DNA of 15,259 bases from Chitinophagaceae bacterium (GCA_025924755.1 JAICHT010000051.1:1-15259), one strand, 5' to 3'; shown: positions 1-7,260, numbered from the stretch's first letter. The notes: a model not told the origin generated them from the letters alone. A program made the numbers and translations.

Positions 1-1011
1 GCAGATGGTACCAAAGGTTTTGGCAACTATACCGGCACTGGTATCGCTATTAAAAACGGGTACCTCTATGCATCATCCAATACTACTGTTTACCGGTATA
101 AATTGGATAGCAAACAAGAAGTGTTGGATGCGGCAAAACCACAAACTATAATATCAGGACTGGTGGATAAAGGGGAACATAATTCCAAATCCATTACATT
201 GGATAATGCCGGGAATATTTATGTAAATATTGGTGCGCCATCCAACGCCTGCCAATTAGAAGACCGCACCAAAGGATCGCCCGGTCAGGATCCTTGCCCT
301 ATATTGGAATATGGAGGGGGCATCTGGCAATTTAAGGCAGATAAAACAGGCCAGTCTTATAAAACAGGTGTACACTATGCCAGCGGCATACGTAATACCG
401 TGGGCTTAGATTGGAATTCAACCCTGAATAAACTTTTTGTAATGCAGCATGGCCGAGATCAACTGCATGATTTATTTCCTGAGCTGTATTCCGATACTGC
501 AAGTGCCGAGTTGCCTGCTGAAGAATTTTTGGAAGTAAATAAGGGTGATAATTTCGGATGGCCTTATTGCTACTATGATGAATTTCAAAACAAAAAATTA
601 TTGAATCCTGAATTTGGTGGCGATGCAAAAAAGCAAGGCCGTTGTGCCGATGTAAAGACTCCTATTATGGCTTTTCCTGGCCACTGGGCGCCAGACGGAT
701 TATTGTTTTATACCGGCAATAAATTTCCGGAGCGGTATAAAAATGGTGCCTTCATTGCTTTTCATGGTTCATGGAACCGTGCGCCAATGAAGCAGGGGGG
801 GTATTTTGTAGCTTTTGTGCCGTTTAAGGATGGTAAACCCAGCGGCCCCTGGGAGCCGTTTGCACAAGGTTTTGCACCCGGTAGCCCCAATGCAGTAGAA
901 GGCCGCGTATTGCACAGGCCGTGCGGCTTGGCACAGGGTCCGGACGGCTCGTTATACATCTCTGATGATCAGGGCGGCACTATCTGGAAGGTTACATACA
1001 ATGGTAAATAA
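1..1011 (+). CDS. PQQ-dependent sorbosone/sugar dehydrogenase, 3' part (5' end outside window)
   Basis: The frame is open from base 1 to the TAA at 1009-1011, giving 336 residues without the true N-terminus. The protein resembles the L-sorbosone dehydrogenase branch of the soluble PQQ-dependent dehydrogenases, a beta-propeller family that oxidises sugars or sugar aldehydes in the periplasm and passes electrons to a cytochrome. Family-like stretches are a Cys-bearing loop near 246-300 (NACQLEDRTKGSPGQDPCP), QHGRDQ near 444, NFGWPYCY near 550, FHGSWNRAP near 762 and a closing blade with LAQGPDGSLYISDD near 928. The two Cys in the loop may form a disulfide. The gene ends 7 bases before the start chosen for a cytochrome c gene, which supports an electron-transfer pair. 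The true substrate cannot be read from sequence. A TTG-started shorter version from 103 is unlikely, because family-like sequence continues upstream to base 1. Confidence 0.85.
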   Translation, partial: ADGTKGFGNYTGTGIAIKNGYLYASSNTTVYRYKLDSKQEVLDAAKPQTIISGLVDKGEHNSKSITLDNAGNIYVNIGAPSNACQLEDRTKGSPGQDPCPILEYGGGIWQFKADKTGQSYKTGVHYASGIRNTVGLDWNSTLNKLFVMQHGRDQLHDLFPELYSDTASAELPAEEFLEVNKGDNFGWPYCYYDEFQNKKLLNPEFGGDAKKQGRCADVKTPIMAFPGHWAPDGLLFYTGNKFPERYKNGAFIAFHGSWNRAPMKQGGYFVAFVPFKDGKPSGPWEPFAQGFAPGSPNAVEGRVLHRPCGLAQGPDGSLYISDDQGGTIWKVTYNGK

Positions 1012-1018
1012 ATTTGAA

Positions 1019-1453
1019 ATGAAAATGAAATTATTGCTAATGGCGCTTTGCTGCGGTATGTCATCCTTACTAATGGCACAAACAAATAAGCAGGCAGCAC
1101 CCGATAAAAAAAACATACAAGAATCTATTGACAGAGGCGCAAAAGTGTTTACTGCGCATTGTTTGGTATGCCACCAGGCCGATGGCGGTGGTGTAATGAA
1201 TATGAATCCGCCGTTGATTAAAACAAAATATGTATTGGGTGATAAAACAAAACTGATACAAATTGTATTAAAAGGCCTGTCAGGAGAAATTGAGATTAAT
1301 GGCGATACTTATCATAATAATATGCCCTCGCAAAAGGCGTTAACCGATGCTGAAATTGCGGATGTGTTAACGTATGTACGCAATAGCTTTGGTAATAAAG
1401 CTTCTGCGGTTTCGGCCTCGCAGGTAAAAGCAGTACGGGCTAAAACAAAATAA
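1019..1453 (+). CDS. Exported mono-haem c-type cytochrome
   Basis: A 144-residue class I c-type cytochrome. Residues 1-20 form a signal peptide (basic start, Leu/Met-rich core, cleavage probably after Ala20, leaving an N-terminal Gln). The haem-binding motif CLVCH is at residues 48-52, and Met in HNNMPS, about 55 residues later, is the likely sixth haem ligand. The C-terminal ALTDAEIADVLTYVRNSF helix is typical of the family. I chose ATG 1019 because it puts Met-Lys-Met-Lys directly before the hydrophobic core. ATG 1025 is as good, and ATG 1001 would overlap the dehydrogenase by 11 bases. The very short spacing to the sugar dehydrogenase suggests co-transcription and perhaps translational coupling. 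The likely role is to accept electrons from the PQQ enzyme and hand them to the respiratory chain (inference). The Lys/Ala-rich C-terminal tail has no recognisable motif. Confidence 0.9.
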   Translation: MKMKLLLMALCCGMSSLLMAQTNKQAAPDKKNIQESIDRGAKVFTAHCLVCHQADGGGVMNMNPPLIKTKYVLGDKTKLIQIVLKGLSGEIEINGDTYHNNMPSQKALTDAEIADVLTYVRNSFGNKASAVSASQVKAVRAKTK

Positions 1454-1472
1454 ATTTCATCTACTATATCCC

Positions 1473-1508
1473 ACTACAGCTTATTGAGGTTAGACAATAG
1501 GCTGTAGT
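1473..1508 (+). terminator. Long hairpin between the cytochrome c gene and hisB
   Basis: Bases 1473-1486 pair with 1495-1508 in a 14-bp stem with one G-U wobble and an 8-base loop. Four T residues follow at 1510-1513. This is most simply the terminator of the dehydrogenase-cytochrome pair. It ends only 13 bases before the hisB ATG, so it also lies in hisB leader or promoter DNA, and a regulatory role is possible. The T run is short, so termination is probable rather than certain. Confidence 0.6.
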
Positions 1509-1521
1509 ATTTTAAGCACTA

Positions 1522-2661
1522 ATGAAAAAAGTATTATTTATTGACAGGGATGGAACGCTGATATCAGAATTTCCACCTACCTATAAGATTGATTCTTTCA
1601 ACAAACTTATTTTTTATCCGCATGTATTTAAATACATGACAAAGATTGCCGAAGAACTGGACTTTGAATTGGTATTGGTAAGTAACCAGGATGGGTTAGG
1701 AACACCACTGTTTCCGGCTGAAGAATTTTGGCCCGTACACAATCTGGTAATGAGTTCCTTTGCTAATGAAGGTGTTACTTTTTCACGCGAATTAATTGAT
1801 CCTAGCACGCCGGAAGAACATTCTCCCAACCGAAAGCCGCGTACCGGCATGTTTACTGATTATATTAATAATCCGGATTATGATATACCCAATTCTTTTG
1901 TAATAGGCGACCGTATTACCGATGTGCAACTGGCTAAAAACCTGGGCTGTAAAGCGCTTTGGTTAAGAGTAAATCCAAATTTGGGCAGCAGTGAAATAAC
2001 AAGCCCTATGGAAGAATTAGAAAAAACAGCTGTTGTTCAAACAAAGGAGTGGAAAGATATTTATGAGTTTTTGAAATTAGGCCAGCGGCAAATTTCGCAT
2101 ACTCGCAATACCAATGAAACGAAGATAAAAGTTGGATTAAATTTAGACGGAAAAGGCTACGCTACGATCCATACAGGTTTGGGTTTTTTTGACCATATGC
2201 TGGAGCAAATAGCCAGGCATGGAATGATTGATATGACCATCGAAACAAAAGGCGATCTGCATAGTGACGAGCATCATACTATAGAAGACACCGGCATTGC
2301 CCTAGGAGAAGCTTTTGCAAAAGCGTTAGGCAATAAAAAAGGAATGGAGCGCTATGGTTTTGCCCTTCCTATGGATGATGCAGAAGCCAAAGTGCTTATT
2401 GATTTTGGCGGCAGAAACTGGATCGTATGGAATGCTGATTTCAGCCGTGAGAAAGTAGGGGATATGCCTACCGAGATGTTCTTTCATTTTTTCAAATCGT
2501 TTTCAGATGCGGCCCGTTGCAATTTGAATATTGAATGCAGGGGAGAGAATGAACATCATAAAATAGAAGCCATTTTTAAGGCTTTTGCCAAGGCAATTAA
2601 AATGGCTATAAAGCGGGATGCTTCCAGTAATCAGTTACCTTCTACCAAAGGAGTGTTGTAG
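1522..2661 (+). CDS. hisB: Bifunctional histidinol-phosphatase / imidazoleglycerol-phosphate dehydratase HisB
   Basis: A 379-residue cytoplasmic enzyme for two steps of histidine synthesis: dehydration of imidazoleglycerol phosphate and dephosphorylation of histidinol phosphate. The N-terminal half (about 1-165) is a HAD phosphatase: DRDGT with D8 nucleophile and D10, Ser54 in LVSNQ, Lys105 in RKPRTG, and D130/D134 in GDRITD. The C-terminal half (about 190-379) is the dehydratase, with metal-binding motifs FFDHML (222-227), DEHHTIEDTG (249-258) and GENEHHKIEA (341-350). Length is slightly above the E. coli fusion (355). In E. coli the phosphatase half binds zinc through three Cys and one His just before RKP; here the equivalent positions are D93, S95, S101 and N103, so that site is absent. 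No other his gene is adjacent. ATG 1522 gives a HAD motif at the usual distance from the N-terminus. Confidence 0.97.
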   Translation: MKKVLFIDRDGTLISEFPPTYKIDSFNKLIFYPHVFKYMTKIAEELDFELVLVSNQDGLGTPLFPAEEFWPVHNLVMSSFANEGVTFSRELIDPSTPEEHSPNRKPRTGMFTDYINNPDYDIPNSFVIGDRITDVQLAKNLGCKALWLRVNPNLGSSEITSPMEELEKTAVVQTKEWKDIYEFLKLGQRQISHTRNTNETKIKVGLNLDGKGYATIHTGLGFFDHMLEQIARHGMIDMTIETKGDLHSDEHHTIEDTGIALGEAFAKALGNKKGMERYGFALPMDDAEAKVLIDFGGRNWIVWNADFSREKVGDMPTEMFFHFFKSFSDAARCNLNIECRGENEHHKIEAIFKAFAKAIKMAIKRDASSNQLPSTKGVL

Positions 2662-2758
2662 GAATTAGGAATTATAAATGATGAATTATCAATGAGCAAT
2701 CATCTTCAATTAATCATTCATTACTCATCATTACAAATTCATCATTGATTATAAATCC
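2661..2758. repeat. AT-rich inverted repeat at the convergent hisB / amidohydrolase junction
   Basis: The arms 2668-2687 and 2736-2758 are near-complementary, with a perfect 11-bp core (2677-2687 with 2736-2746) and matching outer ends GGAATTATAA / TTATAAATCC. A second small pair is ATGAG 2692-2696 with CTCAT 2724-2728. A tandem GGAATTA doublet (2661-2674) overlaps the hisB stop, and the right arm overlaps the stop of the minus-strand gene. ATGATGAATT-like words recur throughout. It may work as a two-way terminator or be one copy of a dispersed repeat; a single window cannot tell. Confidence 0.55.
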
Positions 2759-3998
2759 TTCCGTCTTTAATCACCAGCTTAATTTTTTTAATATTTTTCA
2801 TATCAACAGAAGGGTCTCCTTCTACCGCGATCACATCGGCAAGCAGTCCTTTTTTTAAACGCCCTATTTTATCGCCATATCCAAATACCTCGGCATTGAC
2901 TGAAGTGGCTGATCGCAACACCTCTAAAGGTTTCATTCCGTAATCAGCCATCAGCTCCATTTCCCGCCAGTTTTCGCCATGCGTAAACACGCCTACGTCG
3001 CCGCCCATCAATATCGTAACGCCGCTTTGCAGCGCTAAAGCAAAACTTTTTTTCTTAGCGGTGATACCAGCGGGCTCCGGATCCACTGCTTTCTTCCAGC
3101 CGCTGTATTGATAGATCGCGTCACCGGCAGCTACGGTGGGGCAAAGTGCTATGCCTTTTTCTTTCATTAATTTAAATACTTCAGCCGTACCATTATCACC
3201 ATGTTCTATAGTAGTAACACCGGCCATAATAGCCCGCCGCATGCCTTCGGGAGTAGTAGCATGTACGGCTACTATACGGCCACTGCTTTTAGCAATAGTT
3301 ACTGCTAAGGTCATTTCTTCGGTAGTAAAAGTCGGCATTGCTTCACCGTTTTTTCCCCAGCGGTAATCGGCATATAATTTAATTACATCAGCACCTTTAC
3401 TAATTTGTGTCCGTACTTCGTTCGACATTTCTTCCAGGCCGGTAACTTCCGCAGCACCTTGCGGATAGGTCACATCCGGGTTGTCCGATTTAGGCCCATA
3501 CGTTCCTTTTGCTACTATAGCACGGGTGGCTACCATCATTCTTGGGCCAAGCACCACGCCTTTTTCAATGGCTTTTTTTAAACCCACATCATCATAGAGT
3601 GCTCCTTCGGTTCCTAAATCCCTCACGGTGGTAAAGCCTGCCAGCAGCGTGGCTTTGGCATGATTTACAGCACGGGCAGTTCGTTCGGCGCGGCTTTCTT
3701 TTAATACCTGATCGTTCCAGCTTGTTTCGTTGTAAGGATGCAGAAATAAATGCGAGTGCCCTTCAATTAAGCCAGGCAAAATAGTGCCGCCCGGTATTGT
3801 AATAATTTGCGTATTGGCCGGATAGGTATTGATAACACCTACTTCTTCAATTTTATTATTAGTGATCAATATACTCCAACCCGTATGCATTGTCTCGCCA
3901 TCAAACAACCGGTCGGCTTTTACCAATATGGAATTTGAGGTTTGTGCAAATGAAAAATAAGAAGCCAGCAACACTAAAAAACAAAGGCAATATTTCAT
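2742..3998 (-). CDS. Exported metal-dependent amidohydrolase (imidazolonepropionase/prolidase-like)
   Basis: A 418-residue member of the amidohydrolase superfamily (PF01979 type). Residues 1-18 form a signal peptide ending Phe-Ala before Gln19, so it acts in the periplasm or outside. The metal ligands are all visible: H81 and H83 in GHSHL, K207 in VIKLYAD (probably carboxylated, bridging a binuclear centre), H246 in VAVHATT, H266 in IEHGD and D334 in GGDVGVF. The family framework is complete: an N-terminal beta-sandwich part before PGGTILPGLIEGH and a C-terminal part with KGLLADVIAVEGDP. Relatives include Xaa-Pro dipeptidases of the Sgx9260 type and cyclic-imide or N-acyl amino acid hydrolases; the substrate cannot be told from sequence. 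It diverges from the M1 peptidase gene across about 200 bp, which would fit a shared role in peptide breakdown (inference). Confidence 0.9.
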   Translation of the reverse strand: MKYCLCFLVLLASYFSFAQTSNSILVKADRLFDGETMHTGWSILITNNKIEEVGVINTYPANTQIITIPGGTILPGLIEGHSHLFLHPYNETSWNDQVLKESRAERTARAVNHAKATLLAGFTTVRDLGTEGALYDDVGLKKAIEKGVVLGPRMMVATRAIVAKGTYGPKSDNPDVTYPQGAAEVTGLEEMSNEVRTQISKGADVIKLYADYRWGKNGEAMPTFTTEEMTLAVTIAKSSGRIVAVHATTPEGMRRAIMAGVTTIEHGDNGTAEVFKLMKEKGIALCPTVAAGDAIYQYSGWKKAVDPEPAGITAKKKSFALALQSGVTILMGGDVGVFTHGENWREMELMADYGMKPLEVLRSATSVNAEVFGYGDKIGRLKKGLLADVIAVEGDPSVDMKNIKKIKLVIKDGRIYNQ

Positions 3999-4002
3999 TA
4001 GC

Positions 4003-4010
4003 GAAAGATA
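4003..4010 (-). promoter_or_regulatory. Possible -7 box TATCTTTC for the amidohydrolase gene
   Basis: Read on the minus strand, TATCTTTC matches the Bacteroidota -7 consensus TAnnTTTG at all but the last base. It ends only 4 bases before the ATG, so transcription from it would give a leaderless or nearly leaderless mRNA. No clear -33 TTTG is seen. Confidence 0.35.
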
Positions 4011-4174
4011 AGATTTATGTACTTAGCTGTAGTACTGCTATATTACTTTTGTTGTGTCACTCACTGGTGCTTCAGTAAGTAGCGGAGCAGTATAGTTATC
4101 TTATATACTCATATAGTAATGATATTACAAGTCGCCGTTTATAAAAAACCCATCAGCACCACTTAATTTATTTT

Positions 4175-4182
4175 TATCTTTC
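4175..4182 (+). promoter_or_regulatory. Possible -7 box TATCTTTC for the M1 peptidase gene
   Basis: The same octamer as in front of the divergent amidohydrolase, one mismatch from TAnnTTTG, lies 17 bases before ATG 4200. It implies a leader of about 10 bases. The -33 region is not recognisable, so the call rests on the -7 box alone. Confidence 0.35.
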
Positions 4183-4199
4183 TCCAATAATTTAATAGT

Positions 4200-6080
4200 A
4201 TGCTCCGACAAATATTGATAGTGGCTTTATTCACCATTAGTTTATACACCAGCCAGGCTCAAAGTTTATATGTGCCCCGCAATATAGAACAGGCGTATAA
4301 AAAAGGAACCCGTTCGCCTGACGGCCGCCCCGGCAAAAATTATTGGCAGAATCATGGCCGTTATGATATTACCGTAACTGCAATGCCACCCAACCGCACC
4401 GTAAGTGGAAGCGAACAAATATCGTATATTAACAATAGTCCCGATACGTTAAGAAACCTTGTTATAAAACTAATTGTAAATATTCACAAACCGGAAGCGG
4501 CACGGCTACGGCCTGCTAATGCGGATTATCTTACATCTGGTGTTCATATAGATTCGCTTGTTGTAAATGGAAAAGCAATGCCATGGCGGGAAAATCCTTA
4601 CCGGAATACCTGGAACGCTATTAGATTAAATCAACCCCTTGTTTCGCACGATTCGGTGCAACTTTTTATTAAATGGCATTACGACGCATCCTTGCAAAGT
4701 GGCCGCGAAGGAATGATTGATTCTACTACTTACTTTCTGGCGTACTGCTATCCGCGGATTTCCGTGTATGATGATTACAATGGATGGGATACCAATGAAT
4801 TTAATGACGCCCTTGAATTTTATAACGACTTCAACGACTATACACTCAATGTTCGGGTTCCTAAAAATTATTTGGTATGGGCTACCGGAACGTTGCAAAA
4901 TCCGGCTGACGTATTGCAACCGAAATACCTGCAACGGTTTACCGAATCTTTAATAGCCGATAGTATTATACACGTGGCTACCAAAGAAGACCTGGCGGCT
5001 AAGCAGGTTACTACACAAAATGCAATTAACACCTGGCAATGGAAAGCGGATGATATTACAGATGTAGCTTTTGGGTTGAGCGATCATTTTGTATGGGATG
5101 CCTCCAGCGTGCTGGTAGACGATGCTGCTAAACGACGGGCTTCTGTTCAGGCAGCATACAACGATACGGCTGCAGACTTTCATTATATGGTGGGCTTTGG
5201 CCGGCATGCGCTGGACTGGCTGTCGCACAACTGGCCGGGCATTCCATATCCTTTTGAAAAAACAACCGTGTTTCAGGGATATGCCGGTATGGAGTATCCG
5301 ATGATGGCGAATGATGAAACCTACGACGATACTACCTTTTCCAAATTTGTGGCGGAACATGAAATAGCCCATACGTATATGCCTTTTTATATGGGTATCA
5401 ATGAAGCGGAATATGGGTTTATGGATGAAGGATGGGCCACCACTTTTGAATTGCTGATTGGCCGCTCTGACATGGGTAAAGAAAAGGCGGAAAATTTTTA
5501 TAAGCAGTTTCGTGTTAATCAATGGATACATGACCCGGCCGCCGGTGAAGATCTGCCGATTGTTACACCCGGCACCAGCTTAAATGGAGTAGGTCTTGGT
5601 AATAATGAATATGGAAAACCCTCACTGGGTTATTTAGCGGTAAAAGATATGCTGGGCGATGAATTGTTTAAGAAATGCCTGCACGAGTATATGGCGCAAT
5701 GGCATGGCAAACATCCTATTCCGTGGGACTTCTTTAATATATTTAATACTGCTTCCGGTAAAAATTTAAACTGGTTCTGGAGCAACTGGTATTTCAGCAA
5801 CGGCTATATTGATCTGGCTATAAAAAATGTATCGAAAAATAACAATGGCTATGCAGTAGTTATTCAAAATATTGGCGGCTTTGCAGCTCCGGTAGATGCT
5901 GTAGTTAACTATGCAGACGGCACAACCGATACCCTCCACCAAACCGCTGAAATCTGGCATAAGAATATAAAAGCAACTACTATAAATATTCGCACAAAAA
6001 AGAAAGTTTCAACGATCAGTTTACAAGGTGGTATATGGATGGATGCCGATGAATCGAACAACAAATGGATAGTTAAATAG
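4200..6080 (+). CDS. Exported M1-family zinc metallopeptidase
   Basis: A 626-residue protein with a signal peptide (about 1-20, ending Ser-Gln-Ala before Gln21). The zinc site is HEIAH at residues 387-391, followed after exactly 18 residues by E410 in DEGWATTFE, the HExxH-18-E arrangement of M1 (gluzincin) aminopeptidases. GMEY at 363-366 stands where classical members have GxMEN. Y471 in NEYGKP is placed like the M1 catalytic Tyr. The N-terminal 240 residues are beta-rich, as in the M1 saddle domain (SGSEQISYINNSPDTLRN near residue 69), and the last 90 residues form a small beta domain. M1 enzymes remove N-terminal residues from peptides; the exported location suggests use of external peptides. 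ATG 4200 starts directly at the signal peptide. It is divergent from the amidohydrolase gene and about 190 bases from the CBS gene. Confidence 0.93.
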   Translation: MLRQILIVALFTISLYTSQAQSLYVPRNIEQAYKKGTRSPDGRPGKNYWQNHGRYDITVTAMPPNRTVSGSEQISYINNSPDTLRNLVIKLIVNIHKPEAARLRPANADYLTSGVHIDSLVVNGKAMPWRENPYRNTWNAIRLNQPLVSHDSVQLFIKWHYDASLQSGREGMIDSTTYFLAYCYPRISVYDDYNGWDTNEFNDALEFYNDFNDYTLNVRVPKNYLVWATGTLQNPADVLQPKYLQRFTESLIADSIIHVATKEDLAAKQVTTQNAINTWQWKADDITDVAFGLSDHFVWDASSVLVDDAAKRRASVQAAYNDTAADFHYMVGFGRHALDWLSHNWPGIPYPFEKTTVFQGYAGMEYPMMANDETYDDTTFSKFVAEHEIAHTYMPFYMGINEAEYGFMDEGWATTFELLIGRSDMGKEKAENFYKQFRVNQWIHDPAAGEDLPIVTPGTSLNGVGLGNNEYGKPSLGYLAVKDMLGDELFKKCLHEYMAQWHGKHPIPWDFFNIFNTASGKNLNWFWSNWYFSNGYIDLAIKNVSKNNNGYAVVIQNIGGFAAPVDAVVNYADGTTDTLHQTAEIWHKNIKATTINIRTKKKVSTISLQGGIWMDADESNNKWIVK

Positions 6081-6249
6081 ATATCACAGTCGCTAAATAT
6101 GTGCAAACCCTTTCAACAATCGGGCAGGTTAAATTGTAATAGGAGGATGGCTTTTTATATAATTAGATAGTATATTAGTAGTGCCAACAACAGCCTCCAT
6201 TTAATTGAAGCTTGCGTAAGGTTTTGGACGTCATCATATAATTAAATGC

Positions 6250-6268
6250 TAACGATAAAATAACGATA
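6250..6268 (+). repeat. Direct repeat TAACGATA at the start of the CBS gene
   Basis: Two perfect copies of TAACGATA (6250-6257 and 6261-6268) are 11 bp apart, about one helical turn. The second copy includes the A of the ATG start codon. This could be a regulator-binding site or chance in AT-rich DNA. Confidence 0.35.
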
Positions 6269-6723
6269 TGCGTACGGTAAAGGAAATGATAGAAAGTAAA
6301 TACAAGCCTTCTAATTTTATAGAACCAACAGCTATGGTAATAGATGCGCTGCAAAAGTTAAGCTCTGTAAATTTAAGTTACCTGATAGTGATGGAAGGCA
6401 GTGAATTTAAAGGAATTTTTTGCGAACGAGATTATGCCCGGAAACTCATATTAAAAGGACGCTCCAGTAAAGAAACCATGGTGCAGGAAATTATGACCAC
6501 CGACTTGCCCGAAGTGGCACTAACGAAAACGGTAGAGGATTGTATGTACCTGATGAATACCAAAGGCACTCGCTATGTGGAGGCAGTGAACGACAATAAA
6601 TTTGCCGGAATTATTACTATACATGATGTGCTGCGGGAAGTGATTGCTAACAAAGCGGATGTGTTTAATTATTCCTTAACCAACGAGTTGCTGGATAATG
6701 CGGAAAGCGGTAATATCTTTTAA
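6268..6723 (+). CDS. Stand-alone CBS-domain pair protein (Bateman module)
   Basis: A 151-residue soluble protein made almost wholly of two CBS domains: about residues 8-63 (VIDALQKLSSVNLSYLIVME, then FKGIFCERDYARKLI) and about 74-130 (EIMTTDLPEVALTKTVEDCM, then FAGIITIHDVLREVI). There is no signal peptide, membrane segment or attached catalytic domain. Paired CBS domains bind adenosine nucleotides (AMP, ATP, NADH or SAM) and act as energy or redox sensors for partner proteins. Stand-alone pairs are common, but the partner here is unknown. The short C-terminal tail after residue 130 (FNYSLTNELLDNAESGNIF) is acidic and could be an interaction segment. It is probably transcribed alone: the gaps on both sides are about 180 bases. 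No clear promoter box was found. Confidence 0.88.
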   Translation: MRTVKEMIESKYKPSNFIEPTAMVIDALQKLSSVNLSYLIVMEGSEFKGIFCERDYARKLILKGRSSKETMVQEIMTTDLPEVALTKTVEDCMYLMNTKGTRYVEAVNDNKFAGIITIHDVLREVIANKADVFNYSLTNELLDNAESGNIF

Positions 6724-6904
6724 TTGGTTCGTCTTCTATACAAGCTTATTTAATGTAGATATGTAGTGTTCCCATTACAGCTATTTTGAACGCTTCCTAT
6801 TCATATGCTCAAAGCTTAACCTCTGCCGTGGCGCAATAATTGAATAGATACCTATGAGTTGATCCCGATAGGGCAAACAATTTTTGTAAACTAAAAATTT
6901 AAGT

Positions 6905-7207
6905 ATGAAAACTCTGGTAAAACCTATTTCGTTCAAAATGGTTATCATGTTATTGGTTGGTACTTTTATACAAGCAGCAATATGGGCGCAGGATGGAGGA
7001 AGTTCTACAACTACAACCACTACCCACGTAAGTAATATTAGCGATCAGGGTAGCAACTGGTATGCATCACCCTGGGTATGGGTGGTAGGCGGTGCTGTTT
7101 TTATTATATTGCTCATAGCCCTTACAAGAGGCGGCAAGTCAGCTAACAGCAGCACAGACCGAGTAACCGTTACTAAAACGGTAAGCAGGGACAATGATAC
7201 CGTTTAA
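6905..7207 (+). CDS. Small membrane protein of unknown function (signal peptide plus one TM helix)
   Basis: A 100-residue protein. Residues 1-28 look like a signal peptide ending Ile-Trp-Ala before Gln29. A short polar part follows with six Thr in a row (35-40, mixed codons), then a transmembrane helix starting with Trp-Val-Trp-Val (about 57-74), then a basic stop (TRGGKS) and a Ser/Thr-rich tail (DRVTVTKTVSRDNDTV). If the signal is cleaved, the N-terminus faces the periplasm and the tail the cytoplasm. Small proteins of this plan (Thr run, Trp-rich TM entry, charged Thr/Val tail) occur in Bacteroidota from general knowledge, but I know no function for them. A weak promoter may lie upstream: TTG at 6860-6862 and a TTTTTG box near 6882-6887. 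A strong terminator follows, so it is probably monocistronic. Confidence 0.75.
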   Translation: MKTLVKPISFKMVIMLLVGTFIQAAIWAQDGGSSTTTTTTHVSNISDQGSNWYASPWVWVVGGAVFIILLIALTRGGKSANSSTDRVTVTKTVSRDNDTV

Positions 7208-7231
7208 GTTTTTGATCATAAATAATGTATG

Positions 7232-7260
7232 AAAAGCCGCAAAGTAAAATGCGGCTTTTT
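7232..7260 (+). terminator. Rho-independent terminator after the small membrane protein gene
   Basis: AAAAGCCGCA (7232-7241) pairs perfectly with TGCGGCTTTT (7250-7259) around an 8-base loop. The A's before the stem and T's after it make it usable on both strands. It lies 25 bases after the stop codon. Confidence 0.88.

Noticed and set aside
332..628. 98-codon minus-strand open frame
   Set aside because: Antisense to the sugar dehydrogenase, whose family motifs span the same bases; no protein-like features.
4041..4060. TACTTTTG at 4044-4051, a perfect plus-strand TAnnTTTG match
   Set aside because: It is about 150 bases before the nearest plus-strand gene, and no -33 element or short ORF follows; a closer box exists for the M1 gene. 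It could still be a distal promoter.
5280..5300. GMEY in place of GxMEN in the M1 peptidase as a possible defect
   Set aside because: GMEY-type motifs are known in bacterial M1 relatives, and the HExxH-18-E zinc site is intact, so the enzyme is probably active.
4950..5531. 193-codon open frame on the minus strand
   Set aside because: It lies wholly inside the M1 peptidase gene, antisense to its zinc site, and its translation (rich in His, Ile, Arg and Cys) looks like an out-of-frame reading.
6141..6169. AGGAGG directly before an ATG with a 7-codon reading frame
   Set aside because: The reading frame is only 7 residues, and there is no spacing between the motif and the ATG. Bacteroidota seldom use Shine-Dalgarno sequences.
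7009..7026. Run of six Thr codons in the small membrane protein as a phase-variable tract
   Set aside because: The codons are mixed (ACA, ACT, ACC), so there is no simple nucleotide repeat to slip.
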